Source: Nemertoderma westbladi
Lineage: Eukaryota > Xenacoelomorpha > Nemertodermatida > Nemertodermatidae
Assembly (NCBI GenBank): GCA_032718475.1
Contig: JAUCBJ010004807.1
Coordinates: forward strand, 1 to 54,207
Direction: 5' to 3'
Length of the DNA: 54,207 nt
The notes beneath the pieces were generated by a model. That model saw only the letters and a list, made by a program, of their open reading frames with translations. It had not been told where the DNA came from and did not search any database. Each line of letters begins with the position of its first letter. The first letter of the stretch is position 1. Of the stretch, positions 19,157-29,749 are shown in pieces. Both the position numbers and the translations under genes were made by a program.

Positions 19157-19428
19157 TACGTTATATCCTGGACTACTTACCTGAGTTAGCTACGTTATAT
19201 CCTGGACTACTTACCTGAGTTAGCTACGTTATATCCTGGACTACTTACCTGAGTTAGCTACGTTATATCCTGGACTACTTACCTGAGTTAGCTACGTTAT
19301 ATCCAGGACTACTTACCTGAGTTAGCTACGTTATATCCTGGACTACTTACCTGAGTTAGCTACGTTATATCCTGGACTACTTACCTGAGTTAGCTACGTT
19401 ATATCCTGGACTACTTACCTGAGTTAGC
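19157..19428 (-). repeat. 34-bp minisatellite carrying a consensus splice donor on the - strand, 8 copies
   Basis: The + strand unit TACGTTATATCCTGGACTAC + TTACCTGAGTTAGC starts at 19157 and repeats exactly every 34 bp. Read on the - strand each unit contains AACTCAG|GTAAGTAGTC, a near-ideal 5' splice site. Copies are almost identical (one has CCAGG for CCTGG). I found no convincing exon on the - strand next to it. Confidence 0.93.
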
Positions 19429-19697
19429 TCATAAGATAAGTAACAAATAATTTATATGTATTTTGAACAAATTTAGCCAAACAAAATTTAGTATAAAATA
19501 AGAAATATAAAAAATTGTTGGTGGTTGATATAAGCTGTCGTTAGGGCACCTATAGGGCAAAAATCTTTATTTTTTCAAAATTTTTTTTATATTTTTTCTG
19601 ATGCAGAATTTTATGCTGAGAATGCACCAAAATCATCCGAAGCATGTGATTTAAGTATATTGCCTAATTATTGCTTACGTGTATAAATACAGTGGAT
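19429..19697. other. AT-rich spacer, no gene seen
   Basis: Contains poly-T/poly-A runs only (about 19565-19600). Confidence 0.5.
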
Positions 19698-19742
19698 ATA
19701 CTACTACTACTAGGATCGGCATGCTGCATTGCAGCTGCATTT

Positions 19743-20360
19743 TTAAGAATGCTGTGCCGGCTTGTCAACAAAATTGCACCGCCACAACTCCCTATCACCC
19801 ATGACATTTGCTAGATCATCCGCATCTTTAAGGCCAGTGTCCTTTAAGATGCGTCTGAAGAAAGTCATGGGCTGTCCACCATGCTTATCCACTCCATGAG
19901 GCTGCCAAAGTACAAGATTATGCACTGGCTGGTCCTCACGGCGAAAGCAATGTCCTGCAAAGCGGAGGCGATTTTGTTCTAGTGTCAAGCTTGGGGGAAC
20001 CAATGAGACACCTCCAATGTTATATAGTGTCTGGTTGGAGATGTGTGCATTGTACTTGACACAATGAACCCGGCGTAGCATTTTTGTGAATGTGCCATCC
20101 AGAGATTTGGTGTCCTCAGCAGTTAGAGCCCAGCATGGACTCCCGTAGAGGAGTACTGGAACTACTGCTGCTCTAAATAATCGGACCTTAAGTTTCCGAT
20201 TAATTCTCGGTGACTTCCAAATCCTGGAAAGCCTATTCAAGGCTGCCCATGCATTTCCCTTACGTATTCGAAGGTCCTCACCTGACTTCCGGATCCATGA
20301 TCCCAGGTAACAGAAGTCGTCCACATGCTCAAGCATACCATCCTTTGAGCTTATGCTCAT
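19743..20360 (-). pseudogene. LINE A copy 2 C-terminal region
   Basis: About 205 open codons: VDDFCYLGSWIRKSGEDLRI, LFRAAVVPVLLYGSPCWALT, FTKMLRRVHCVKYNAHISNQ and a final DDLANVMGDRELWR block. This is the domain following the RT thumb in RTE-like LINEs. A frame break separates it from the RT piece to its right. Confidence 0.8.
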
Positions 20361-20439
20361 CCGATCAGAGACTTGCTGAAGACTTTCAAAGTTAACTGTC
20401 AGAATTTTGGTCTTTCTGGAGTTAATAAAAAGACCAACA

Positions 20440-21156
20440 CTAGAAGCAGCATGTTCTAAATGAGCTGAGGAGCCGTTGGGCTCCCTCTAGTGATTCTGAG
20501 AGTACTCCTAGGTCATCAGCAAAGTCTAGATCAGTTAGGTACTTGGCAGGATTTCCTCGACTTCTGGAGCCAGTAGGTGGAGTTATCATCACCCCATCAT
20601 CATTATGATCATCTAAGGACATGCGTAGAACATAGTCAACCACAATAATGAACAAGAATGGTGCAAGTGTGTCTCCTTGGAGGACGCCCCATAACACTTC
20701 AAATGGTTCTGTGTCACCGTCAACAGTAGACACAAATGTTGTCGAACCATCGTATACTGATCTGATTGCTGCAATAATTTCATCAGGAATCCCATATAAT
20801 GAAAGTATGCTGAACATACGTGAGCGAGAGACTGAATCAAAGGCCTTGAAGAAGTCAACAAAGATAACAGCCAGATGCCTGTCTTTCTTTTTTGATAATT
20901 CTTCAATTATCCTTCTAAGTGCCAAAATGGGCTCCATGGTTCCACGACCTTTGCGGAACCCATTCTGATTTCCACGGAGCAGTCTCTCAATGGGATCCCT
21001 GATGCGATTTAATAGAATCCTATTGTATAGCTTTGCAGCAATCGAGATCAATGAGATTCCCCGAAAAGAACCATAGAGTGTTAGGTTGCCCTTCTTGGGA
21101 ACTGGCACCAACTTATTTGTTTTCTTTTCTTGTGGGACTCTTGTTGTTCGGTACAT
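20440..21156 (-). pseudogene. LINE A copy 2 reverse transcriptase domain
   Basis: 238 open codons with VPVPKKGNLTLYGSFRGISL, the palm block VIFVDFFKAFDSVSRSRMFS, WGVLQGDTLAPFLFIIVVDY, and the catalytic LDFADDLGVL box. All main RT blocks are present. The frame breaks on both sides, so the element is not autonomous as it stands. Confidence 0.88.
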
Positions 21157-21182
21157 GTCTACTATGATGGGATAGATGAGCT

Positions 21183-21476
21183 TTAAACACTCAGGTATTT
21201 TAAAGACCTCAGGGGAACACCATCTACTCCACTGGCACGATTGGTCTTAATGCTCTTTGCAGCAGCCTTCACTTCTGCAAAGGAGATATCGCCAATGGGA
21301 ATATCTGGGAGTACAGACCCAGACACTTTTACTTCTATAAAGTTATCAGGCAATACCCTGTCATTATTGAGGAGCTTTTCAAAGTGGGCTTTCCAACCAT
21401 TGAGGCGATCGGCTGGTGATTCAGCCTTAACCTTGATGGTTGGTTGGCTTTTCCGCCCAGTAAGCAGTATTTCCAT
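21183..21476 (-). pseudogene. LINE A copy 2 linker before the RT
   Basis: 97 codons: LTGRKSQPTIKVKAESPADR, WKAHFEKLLNN and KTNRASGVDGVPLRSLKYL, the conserved block just N-terminal to LINE RTs (N-x-A-x-G-x-DGVP). It matches the broken pieces of copy 1 at 1460-1735. Confidence 0.8.
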
Positions 21477-21567
21477 GCCTGGGATGATTGCCTGCTGTCG
21501 TCAGCATCATTGATGGCATCAACCTGTTGGTTTATTAGCTCCTGTAGATTAACAGAGTAGTGCCTGT

Positions 21568-22060
21568 TCAGGGACCTAGATGCAGCCTTAACTGCATTCT
21601 TGGCCGCTGTAGTCTATTGAGTCGGGACTCTTTCTGCGCCTTATGAAGGTCATTTCGGCACTTCTGAATTTTGTTGTCAGGCCAGGGGGCCATTTTCCTG
21701 TTTCGAGGGTATACAGGAACTGTTTCTGCAGCTGCTAACTTAACTGCTTCTGTAAAGGCAGTATAGCCCTCACAGTGATCTGCCGCCTCAGAGGCAAGAG
21801 CCTCATACCTGTTGCTCAGCTGTAGTGTAAAGCTGGATCTCACACTTGGCTGTTGCAACAGAGAGGACCAGTCATGCTGCGGCAAGGCAGATTTCGTTGT
21901 TCTGCTAACACGCAGACTAAGTCTTACCTTGGCCACAATAAGGCGGTGATCACTGGAGAAGGGTCGAAGTGTAAATGCATTACAGTCTTGTATAGAGCTC
22001 CTGTATTTCCTACGAAACAGAATATGGTCAGAATATACTTTCATTTTGCAGTTACATTCA
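21568..22060 (-). pseudogene. LINE A copy 2 endonuclease C-terminal end
   Basis: The open piece contains YSDHILFRRKYRSSIQDC and FSSDHRLIVAKVRLSLR, the last motifs of the LINE apurinic/apyrimidinic endonuclease including the catalytic SDH. A linker follows with AVKLAAAETVPVYPRNRK, shared with copy 1. Sequence to the right of about 22060 does not look like LINE. Confidence 0.75.
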
Positions 22061-22885
22061 TATATTATGTTATTCATATTGACGTTTTTAATGTTTCAAC
22101 TTTAAGTGGAATTTCCCTCTAATTCTAAATTTAAATCTAAAATTTCCCGATCTTTGCTTGTTTTGGAACATACCTCGTGATTGGTTTGGTCAATTTCTAT
22201 GAAATTTTGAGTGAGTCTAGAATAATAAATTGTGCTTGTTTTGTTCTACAATCATCATACAGAGTTGACTAAATTTCTACCAGTAAAATTGGTTACTCGA
22301 TAAAATTTAAAATTTAATTAATAAAATGTAATACTTGAGCCACTGAGGCTCTAATGAGTATTTTTAAACTAACCTTGAACAAAAGTTCTCTGAAAAGCCA
22401 TATTTATGGCTAGATTTTTATAGAAGACGTGTGTCCCTACCAACGGGTGCCCTTGTTAAGGAATTAAGAATAATAATTAAGGAATTGGGGCACTGGAGCT
22501 TGGCGATGACGAGTAAGATAATCAAATTATGATTTTCTTTGCTGTTTGGGTCAAAATCATTAAATCTTGCCAAAATTAAGTTGAGATTTTCGTCGAAAAT
22601 GTTTTATTTCAAAACATATAAACTTATCTATCATTCGAAAGCTCTTTTTAAGGAGAATTCGATGAGCACGGTGGGCAGCTATTAAAATTTACTTCACTAA
22701 TTCTATTTGGGTTTTAAGTTAAGTCCCCCCTGTAATGCCATCTCCCTACCTACTGTACCTGTAATGCCATGACTACTCTAACGTAATACCCAATTGTCAT
22801 ACCAGATTATAAAATAATCTGGTGCCACACTACATTACAGGGGCTATATGTCATAGGACATAGAGCCTGTAATGGGGTGACGGGT
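22061..22885. other. AT-rich DNA, no gene seen
   Basis: Only a small perfect-type hairpin is notable: ACCAGATTATAAAATAATCT + GGT at about 22801-22823. Confidence 0.5.
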
Positions 22886-23530
22886 AATGGTGAAAAATAT
22901 CAAGACTTGAAAAATATCTAGAGTAAAAATATCGAGAGTAAAAATATCGAGTGTTGAAAAATATCGAGAGTAAAAATATCGAGTGTTGAAAAATATCGAG
23001 AGTAAAAATAACGAGTGTTGAAAAATATCGAGAGTAAAAATATCGAGTGTTGAAAAATATCGAGAGTAAAAGTATCGAGAGTAAAAATTTGGAGAGTAAA
23101 AATATCGAGAGTAAAAATATCGAGTGTTGAAAAAAATATCGAGAGTAAAAATATCGAGAGTAAAAATATCGAGAGTAAAAATTTGGAGAGTAAAAATATC
23201 GAGAGTAAAAATATCGAGTGTTGAAAAATATCAAGAGTAAAAATATCGAGAGTAAAAATTTGGAGAGTAAAAATATCTAGAGTAAAAATATCGAGTGTTG
23301 AAAAATATCGAGAGTAAAAATATCGAGTGTTGAAAAATATCGAGAATAAAAATATCGAGTGTTGAAAAATATCGAGTGTAAAAATATCGAGTGTTGAAAA
23401 ATATCGAGTGTATTGTAAATATCGCGTGTTGAAAAATATCGAGAGTAAAAATATGGAGTGTTTAAAAATATCGAGAGTAAAAATGTCGAGTGTAAAAATA
23501 TCTAGAGTAAAAATATCGAAAGTAACAATT
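22886..23530. repeat. AT-rich minisatellite of two interspersed 15-17-bp units
   Basis: The units GAGAGTAAAAATATC and GAGTGTTGAAAAATATC are mixed in irregular order, with occasional GGAGAGTAAAAATTT. A short piece of the same repeat lies in inverted orientation at 25085-25165. The 127-codon open frame on the - strand (FYSRYFYS...) is a by-product of the repeat. Confidence 0.92.
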
Positions 23531-23814
23531 TTTTTAATAAGGGTTGTATGATAATTTTTTTCCTAAAAATGTTCTAGAACTAACATATTTATCAAAATTG
23601 GTAGCTTTAACTTACACGTATTCTATTAACATTTATAAAAAGAAGTAGAAAATACTAGCAAGTATAAAAAATTAAAAATGTAATCTAGAACCAAAAAAAT
23701 GTGTTCTGGAAAAAAATATTTATATCAAAATTGATAGCTATACCGGTAGCACATCTTCTATAATATTTATAAAAAAATAGCAAAAACTAGCTAGTATAAT
23801 AAATGTGGTCAATG
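23531..23814. other. AT-rich spacer with a ~130-bp internal duplication
   Basis: Two related stretches (TTCTAGAACTAACATATTTATCAAAATTGGTAGCT and TTCTGGAAAAAAATATTTATATCAAAATTGATAGCT) follow each other. No gene. Confidence 0.5.
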
Positions 23815-24985
23815 GGTCGGTACCCATGGATAGTTCTAAATTAGGAAAACACTAGTAAAACGGTAAAACACTAGGAAAACATAAGAAAAGTACTGTAAAA
23901 CACCCGAAAAACAGTGAAAATATTGATCAGCAGGAAATTTAACACATGTGCTTCTCTGAATTGACAATCCTAAATGTACTCCTCGCATAGCACCCCTTAA
24001 GTAATCACCGTAAAACATAGGGAAAACACTATAAAAACACTATAAACCTTCCGGAAAACAGTGAAAAAATTGATCAGCATTAAATTTTACCTATATGCTG
24101 CAAGAAAATAAATTGAAAGAGTCTAATACTGCCCAGAAAGCTTGTTGCCAGGCAACCAAAGAACTGTAACCAATCAGCATACGGTGCAGTATCAGTACAG
24201 CAGTACTATCCTTGTTTTACCGGTCAGTCGGTAGAGGCGCAAAGTACCAGTATTGCTGTATTCTGGTAGGCCTATTACCTGATTACAGATTACAGTATTA
24301 GTGCTGTAGTGCAGTAGTGTATTCCAGTATTCAGATATTGCAGTATTGTTAGGGTTAGTTAAAGCTGTAAATATTTCTATATTTAGTAGCTGAGTAGTAC
24401 CGGTAAGCATTACAGTATTAAGACAGCCTGGCAGCCTGGTTACAGAGATAGTGCCATAGCCATGGGACATTACAGCATTACATTACATTACAGCATTACA
24501 CTACTATGCACTACAGCACTAATACTGTAATCTGTAATCAGGTAATAGGCCTACCAGAATACAGCAATATTGTTACTTTGCGCCTCTACCGACTGACCGG
24601 TAAAACAACGATAGTACTGTTGTACTGATATTGCAATATTGCACCGTATGCTGATTGGTTACAGTTCTTTGGTTGCCTGGCAACAAGCTTTCTGGGCAGT
24701 ATTAGACTCTTTCAATTTATTTTTTTGCAGCATATAGGTAAAATTTAATGCTGATCAATTTTTTCACTGTTTTCCGGAAGGTTTATTGTGTTTTTATAGT
24801 GTTTTCCCTATGTTTTACGGTGATTACTTAAGGGGTGCTATGCGAGGAGTACATTTAGAATTGTCAATTCAGAGAAGTACATGTGTTAAATTCCCTGCTG
24901 ATCAATATTTTCACTGTTTTCCGTGTGTTTTATAGTACTTTTCCTATGTTTAGTTGTTTAGCCTAATTTAGAATCATTCGGTACC
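23815..24985. repeat. Large inverted repeat (foldback), ~520-bp arms
   Basis: The left arm, about 23815-24320, is matched in reverse complement by about 24485-24985. Markers are GTTCTAAATTAGG (23832) against CCTAATTTAGAATC (24961), AAGCTTGTTGCCAGGCAACC (24139) against its complement near 24680, and CAGATTACAGTATTAGTGCT (24284) against 24514-24540. Each arm also contains an internal direct duplication around AAAACAGTGAAAAAATTGAT. The centre, 24320-24485, has a (CATTA)n run. Arms differ by scattered substitutions and small indels, so the palindrome is not brand new. No protein is encoded. Confidence 0.88.
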
Positions 24986-25084
24986 CATGGTGTATTAATG
25001 CCATTTATTTGCACTTGCACTGTTGTACCCCATGCACTGCAATATTGTCCCATAATTCTAAATAAAATGCTCACGCAAAATGCA

Positions 25085-25165
25085 ATATTTTTTACTCTCG
25101 ATATTTCAACACTCGATATTTTTCAACACTCGATATTATTCAACACTCGATGTTTTTACTCACGT
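25085..25165. repeat. Inverted patch of the 22.9-kb AT-rich minisatellite
   Basis: ACTCTCGATATTTCAACACT and following CGATATTTTTCAACACTCGAT is the reverse complement of the array at 22886-23530. With the inverted repeat between them, the whole 22.9-25.17 kb block is roughly symmetrical. Confidence 0.85.
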
Positions 25166-25195
25166 TTCTACTATTTAGAAAACTGACGAGGGGTA

Positions 25196-25217
25196 GGGGG
25201 GGGGGGGGGGGGGGGGG
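25196..25217 (+). repeat. 22-base G homopolymer
   Basis: Uninterrupted G run preceded by GAGGGGTA. It could form G-quadruplexes and is prone to sequencing and assembly error in length. Confidence 0.9.
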
Positions 25218-25485
25218 CATGAAAATTTTTCAAATTGCCTGCTCCATTTTTCAATTTATCAAAGCGCATATTGTATAAAACTTGCCACAACTATTTTATT
25301 AATATATTCAATATATTTGCCGCAAATATTTTAATTAAAATTATGATACATTACTTATTTATTCAAGCTTATAAGATATAATATTATTATTATGATAAAT
25401 GATTATCGCTCTGTTGGACGGCAACAACACCGCTAAATGACCATTCTTTGTACTATACTGTTTTTTGTACTCAAGCTTGTACAAA
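25218..25485. other. AT-rich DNA left of the BEL element
   Basis: No gene or repeat recognised. The sequence just left of the LTR element is not recognisable as LINE B, although LINE B starts directly to the right of the element. Confidence 0.5.
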
Positions 25486-25490
25486 CAATG
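25486..25490. repeat. 5-bp target-site duplication CAATG (left)
   Basis: Identical to 37150-37154, directly outside the two LTRs. Confidence 0.85.
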
Positions 25491-26704
25491 TGTTCGCGCT
25501 TTCAGACTTCTGGCAGTTTAACCCACCAAATTAAGATGTCTTCTAGATATTAAATCAGTTTTTAGTCTATGACAAGTATTTGATTCACTACACTAGTCGA
25601 AACCAATCCGTGCGCGACCATTCACCCGCTGGATATTCCCGGGAGATTGGGTTCGACGGTTTAATTTTATTGCTATGTAAGCCTAATATGTATTATTCGA
25701 CTGACAGTATTATATAATCTCTGACAATATTATTCACCTTCGGGAATATTAACAGTTCCTTTAGGACGTGGCGCTTTATCTATATAAACAGAGTTATGAC
25801 TTAAACTACTCACAACGATATGGCTTAATTATAATTCACATATATGGCGCATTCTTTAGGAATTGCTTCTTTAACAGACTCACTCATACACAATGCTGCA
25901 CAATACTGCACACTAATCTGCCAATCTTCACTGATTTTAGTCACATATAAAAGGAACACAGGCTGACTCATGTAGGGTCTATCAAATAACATTGGATTCA
26001 CTTCAAACCACTTTAACATAAGTCACAATCGTTATTGGTAACCTTTCTCTCTTACCTTCGGTATATCAAGAATATTGGGTTTCGGGGTTATTTATCGTTA
26101 TTCCAAATATAATAATTCATCAACCATATTATGAAGAACTGACAGTAAATAGCAGTATAAAACAACAACTGAACACTGATTGTTATGAGTTTGCAATGTT
26201 TCAGCAGTCAGGATGTATGATCAGTTAGCAGTGATTCCATGAGTCAGGTAGTTAAAGGATATATGTCCTTATAATTAAACCTCCTAGTGTAAGACTAAAA
26301 ACTGAAAACACGGAGGTGCCAAAAGCCGGTTCTTAGGCTCTGGGCAAAAACATAACACTGAACTACTGAGTTTCTGTATATACCTCCAACACAGAGACAA
26401 CAAACGCTCTGATTGGTCAACCTGAACAACGAGAGAACAGAGAAACAAAGAAACGTCGACGTGGCAATATCAGCTGCTAGCCGTCGTCATGGTAGCGACA
26501 CTGTTTTCAAGAGTATCGAGCTTTTACGTCACGGAATTACGGATTATGTCCTCTAAAGTACAAATACAGAAGAAATAGCTTTTATGTCCGCTAAAACACC
26601 AGTACAGCAAGGACACGGCCTTTTATGCCTGGTAAACCAACTACAGAGTATTTTACGGGAAAAATAAGGAAAAATAACCGGACAATTCAGCAAAAGCTTT
26701 TACA
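25491..26704 (-). repeat. 3' LTR of the BEL element
   Basis: TGTTCGCGCTTTCAGACTTC ... CAAAAGCTTTTACA on the + strand. It is nearly identical to 35938-37149. A 60-codon open frame inside it is present in both LTRs and has no recognisable content. Confidence 0.93.
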
Positions 26705-26714
26705 CCGCTCCCAG
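26705..26714 (-). promoter_or_regulatory. Candidate polypurine tract
   Basis: On the - strand TGGGAGCGG directly precedes the TG of the 3' LTR. This is the expected position for the plus-strand primer; the match is short. Confidence 0.5.
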
Positions 26715-27808
26715 AAAATGGGATTTTCAGTCTATAAAATATACAAATCACAGTTTCTAAAATATAAAAATACTCTAAACAGTTAGTCTTTCTTGCGCGG
26801 ACGGCGTTTACGCAGTTTCTTGAGGCTAGCAAGAGTCCTTTTCTCTTTGGGGGAGCCACTTTACTAGGAGGGCTGTAAATCCTGGGTGAAGGGTGCAATA
26901 TGATTGCATCAGAAGGTGTAGGATTATGGTCGGGGTATCCGCCGTTTCGATATGCTTCTCCTCGAGCTGATTTTCCTCCGCTCGTAGCTGGATACGTTCA
27001 TCCAAAACTCTCGCAGAGAATAGGATCGTCCAAGTTCGATAACTTCTTAGAGATTCTGGATTTCCCAATCGAATTGAGATAAAGACAATTCGTTTATCGC
27101 TTGGACTTGCTGTTATAACTTACGTTTATCTGAACAAACGTAGGTTTCTTTTTTGATCTTTATAGAATAGCGTTTAACTCGTTTCGTACAACGCTCTCCT
27201 TCACCTTGATGAGGGGTTGTATCGCGTTAAACGGGGACAACCATACGGTTGGATAGTGATATTAGGTGTCCGCGTCACAATCCGGCTAGGTAAGATGGGC
27301 GGCTAGCTAGAAATCACTGTCGGAGTGTTACCGATTAATTGTTAGGGTAGCACTAGATCTTTGAACAGTGAATACAGTCCGCGAGGATCCGCGACACCAC
27401 CAGGATCGCAGGTCTGAGGTCCAACTAAGGAATGAGGAGGTTTGACCGAGTATTCCGGGACTCTGATCGTAGGTTTACTCTAGGATCGTTAGAGCCGAGT
27501 GAGCATAGGTGATACGTCAAACAGGTTTCGCTCGAAACTCCAGTAAATATAACGAACACAACTGTGTTTAACACAACGTTTCCGTGGATGTTTATGTCTT
27601 TCCGTTTATTAGTTGGGTCTAGGGCATTTATCGTAATAATACCAAAGACGCACGTCTGGTAGGGTAAACGCGGGTGATATTTGTTTGTTGTTACAATGCT
27701 TCTATCAAGAATTCCAAATATACGTGGGAGTTACCGCGTCCATTTGTTTCTTTAGTGTCTTTTCTTTCGAGTCGATTTCGAATAGAATTTTCGCATTCGA
27801 ATTTCAGT
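26705..27808 (-). other. BEL internal region near the 3' LTR, no recognisable gene
   Basis: Short open frames exist on the - strand, for example 26826-27068 with the charged stretch VLDERIQLRAEENQLEEKHI, and an alternative frame with APPKRKG. Neither has a proper ATG start nor any domain I recognise. They could be remnants of a deleted 3' pol region or an extra ORF. Confidence 0.4.
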
Positions 27809-28192
27809 TTATGGTTCCGACTCCGCTGGGCAGGATATATAGTCGACATAGTCCGTATTGTGTAAATCGATAGGATGTCCAGTAGTTAAGAAGCCCATAT
27901 ACGTACCATTACGCTGCGTATATCGAGCAGCGAATTTTCTATAGTCCAACTCACGCGTGAGCTGCTCTTGGGACATTGGCGGTTCGATATAACGACCATC
28001 GTCCTCCGCAGCAGTTGGACTAACGTCGCCGCGTATTAAGCTATCAACAAACGCTTGTAAAAGTAGAGTATATCGCTCCCCGATACCAAGACCATCTTCT
28101 ATCAACTCCGTCATATCTGCTATATATGAGTTTATCCATATTATAATGAGTCCACATTTAGGCGAGCGGGCGTCGCTGCCTACCCCAATCAA
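27809..28192 (-). CDS. Unrecognised ORF between pol and the 3' LTR of the BEL element
   Basis: 127 codons, placed where some LTR elements carry an env-like or accessory gene. The protein is acidic to neutral, without signal peptide or membrane segment (ADMTELIEDGLGIGERYTLL, MSQEQLTRELDYRKFAARYT, GFLTTGHPIDLHNTDYVDYI). I recognise no domain. A helical, gag-like or truncated pol-derived fragment are all possible. The first codon has not been verified as ATG in a good context, and the frame may be longer or shorter in life. Confidence 0.35.
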   Translation of the reverse strand: MIGVGSDARSPKCGLIIIWINSYIADMTELIEDGLGIGERYTLLLQAFVDSLIRGDVSPTAAEDDGRYIEPPMSQEQLTRELDYRKFAARYTQRNGTYMGFLTTGHPIDLHNTDYVDYISCPAESEP

Positions 28193-29746
28193 CCCCCGGA
28201 CAGTACGAGATCCTCAGCGCCGATGTGTCGTCGCCGCTGTGCTTTCGCCAACGACGTAGCCGCACAACGACAACGACAACCGGCACAAGTCACTCAACTG
28301 TCCGTCCCAAAGGCTTAGATGTACTTCAGGTTTTCCTTGGAGAGTTAGGTTACTTTACGATTGCGACTGGCTACTGTAAACACACCTTAGTAGTAACATT
28401 CGCCTATAAGCTCACAAGTACCACACACACTCGGGTCACTTGTCCGTTAGTCAATGCCTTCCAGAATGTCACGGTATTATTATGTATCCTTGGATACTAT
28501 CAGTGCACTATTTATTCCCTATGCTATTCAATGGGACAAGCTTTCTATTGTTCTTTTAACTCAATTCTAATTCTAGCGTGGTTGTTGCTATGGTGACATT
28601 ATGCAAAGCTAGTGGTAGAATTAGGGTGATTCCAATGCATACAGATCTGGGATGTTATTTAATAGTAATTCTTTAATAGTCAATGTCCTGTTTATACATG
28701 ACTTTATGAATTTTATCGGCTATTGACTATGTTTGGGAGACTTTCACACACTCATACGCATGATAATATAAATCTCCGCTCCCTTGATCTATTAATTAAT
28801 GGAATTTTGGGAATGTTATAAATTGCGTAAAATGGCAATTTATTAAATTCATTAAAAGACATGAATTTAAATTTATTCCCTGAAATTTTATTATTTGATA
28901 ATTAAATGGACATATTTTGATTCTAGAACTTGTCTAGGGACACAAGATCCTTAATTCTAAGAAAATTGTCTCTTTAAGAATATCGGTAAATGCTACGATA
29001 TCTTAATTGACTAGAATTGTTGAAGGATCTGAATTTTACAGATTTTGACTTATTTGATTTGTAAATATTAACTAATTAATATTTGAGATGGGCACCGATT
29101 TATTCCAGAACTTGTCTGGGGACGTTAACCACTGATTCTATAATTTGTCTTTCAAGTATATCGGTGGGTGCCACGATATCTTAATCGACTAGAATTACAG
29201 ATGGTCAAAGGGTTTAACAGATTTATTTTGCGTTATACGCTACTGTTAAAGGGACATCACGCTACTATATGTATTATTTAATATACGGTATGAGAGCAAT
29301 ATCGCACGAAGCAATGTCAGTGTGAAGAGGCAAGTCGTTTCCAAGGTCTACCCAGAGCTTGGTTTAGCCGAGACACGAGGATCTGAACTTTGCATTCCTA
29401 ATACTCTGCCTACCAATAATACTAAAATATAGTAGTGGCTTTATTGTACTTTAATAAGTACAGACATTTCATCTTACTGTAGTTACGTATTTATAATATA
29501 ATACAGACAGTAAGGAAGGAGAAAAAGAATTATTTCTTGCCGTCGCATTAAATATAATATATACGTAATTAAGTAATAAACGCGAATATATATTGCACTA
29601 ATCTACTAAATAATCGCTAAAATAACATTCTACTGAATAAAATTAAAGAAAACGATTATAATAAAATTACATAGTAATACATACATAAATATAAAAATAA
29701 TAAAATAATATAAAATAATAGAGTCACACACCCACTCCATATGTTG
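28193..29746. other. BEL internal non-coding region with a ~180-bp divergent tandem duplication
   Basis: About 28920-29075 and 29096-29228 are related: AGAACTTGTCTAGGGAC against AGAACTTGTCTGGGGAC, and CTACGATATCTTAATTGACTAGAATT against CCACGATATCTTAATCGACTAGAATT. There is no integrase-like coding sequence on either strand; that domain is missing. Confidence 0.6.
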
Positions 29747-29749
29747 CTA

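Larger units (their letters stand above)
19698..22060 (-). mobile_element. LINE family A, copy 2: RTE-like non-LTR retrotransposon, 5'-truncated
   Basis: The better preserved copy of the family at 1290-3652. It begins inside the apurinic-type endonuclease (last blocks YSDHILFRRKY and the catalytic-His block SSDHRLIVAKV), runs through the linker and RT, and ends after the C-terminal region in a (TAG)n tail at about 19698-19713. Frameshifts and stops separate four open pieces. Because it is uninterrupted at the point where copy 1 carries the foldback element, it serves as the empty-site reference. The 5' truncation point near 22060 is approximate. Confidence 0.88.

Noticed and set aside
22851-23234. 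127-codon frame rich in FYSRYFYS
   Set aside because: It is a reading of the AT-rich minisatellite at 22886-23530.
28225-28596. 123-codon + strand ORF inside the BEL element
   Set aside because: It runs antisense to the element, has no recognisable domain and overlaps non-coding internal sequence.
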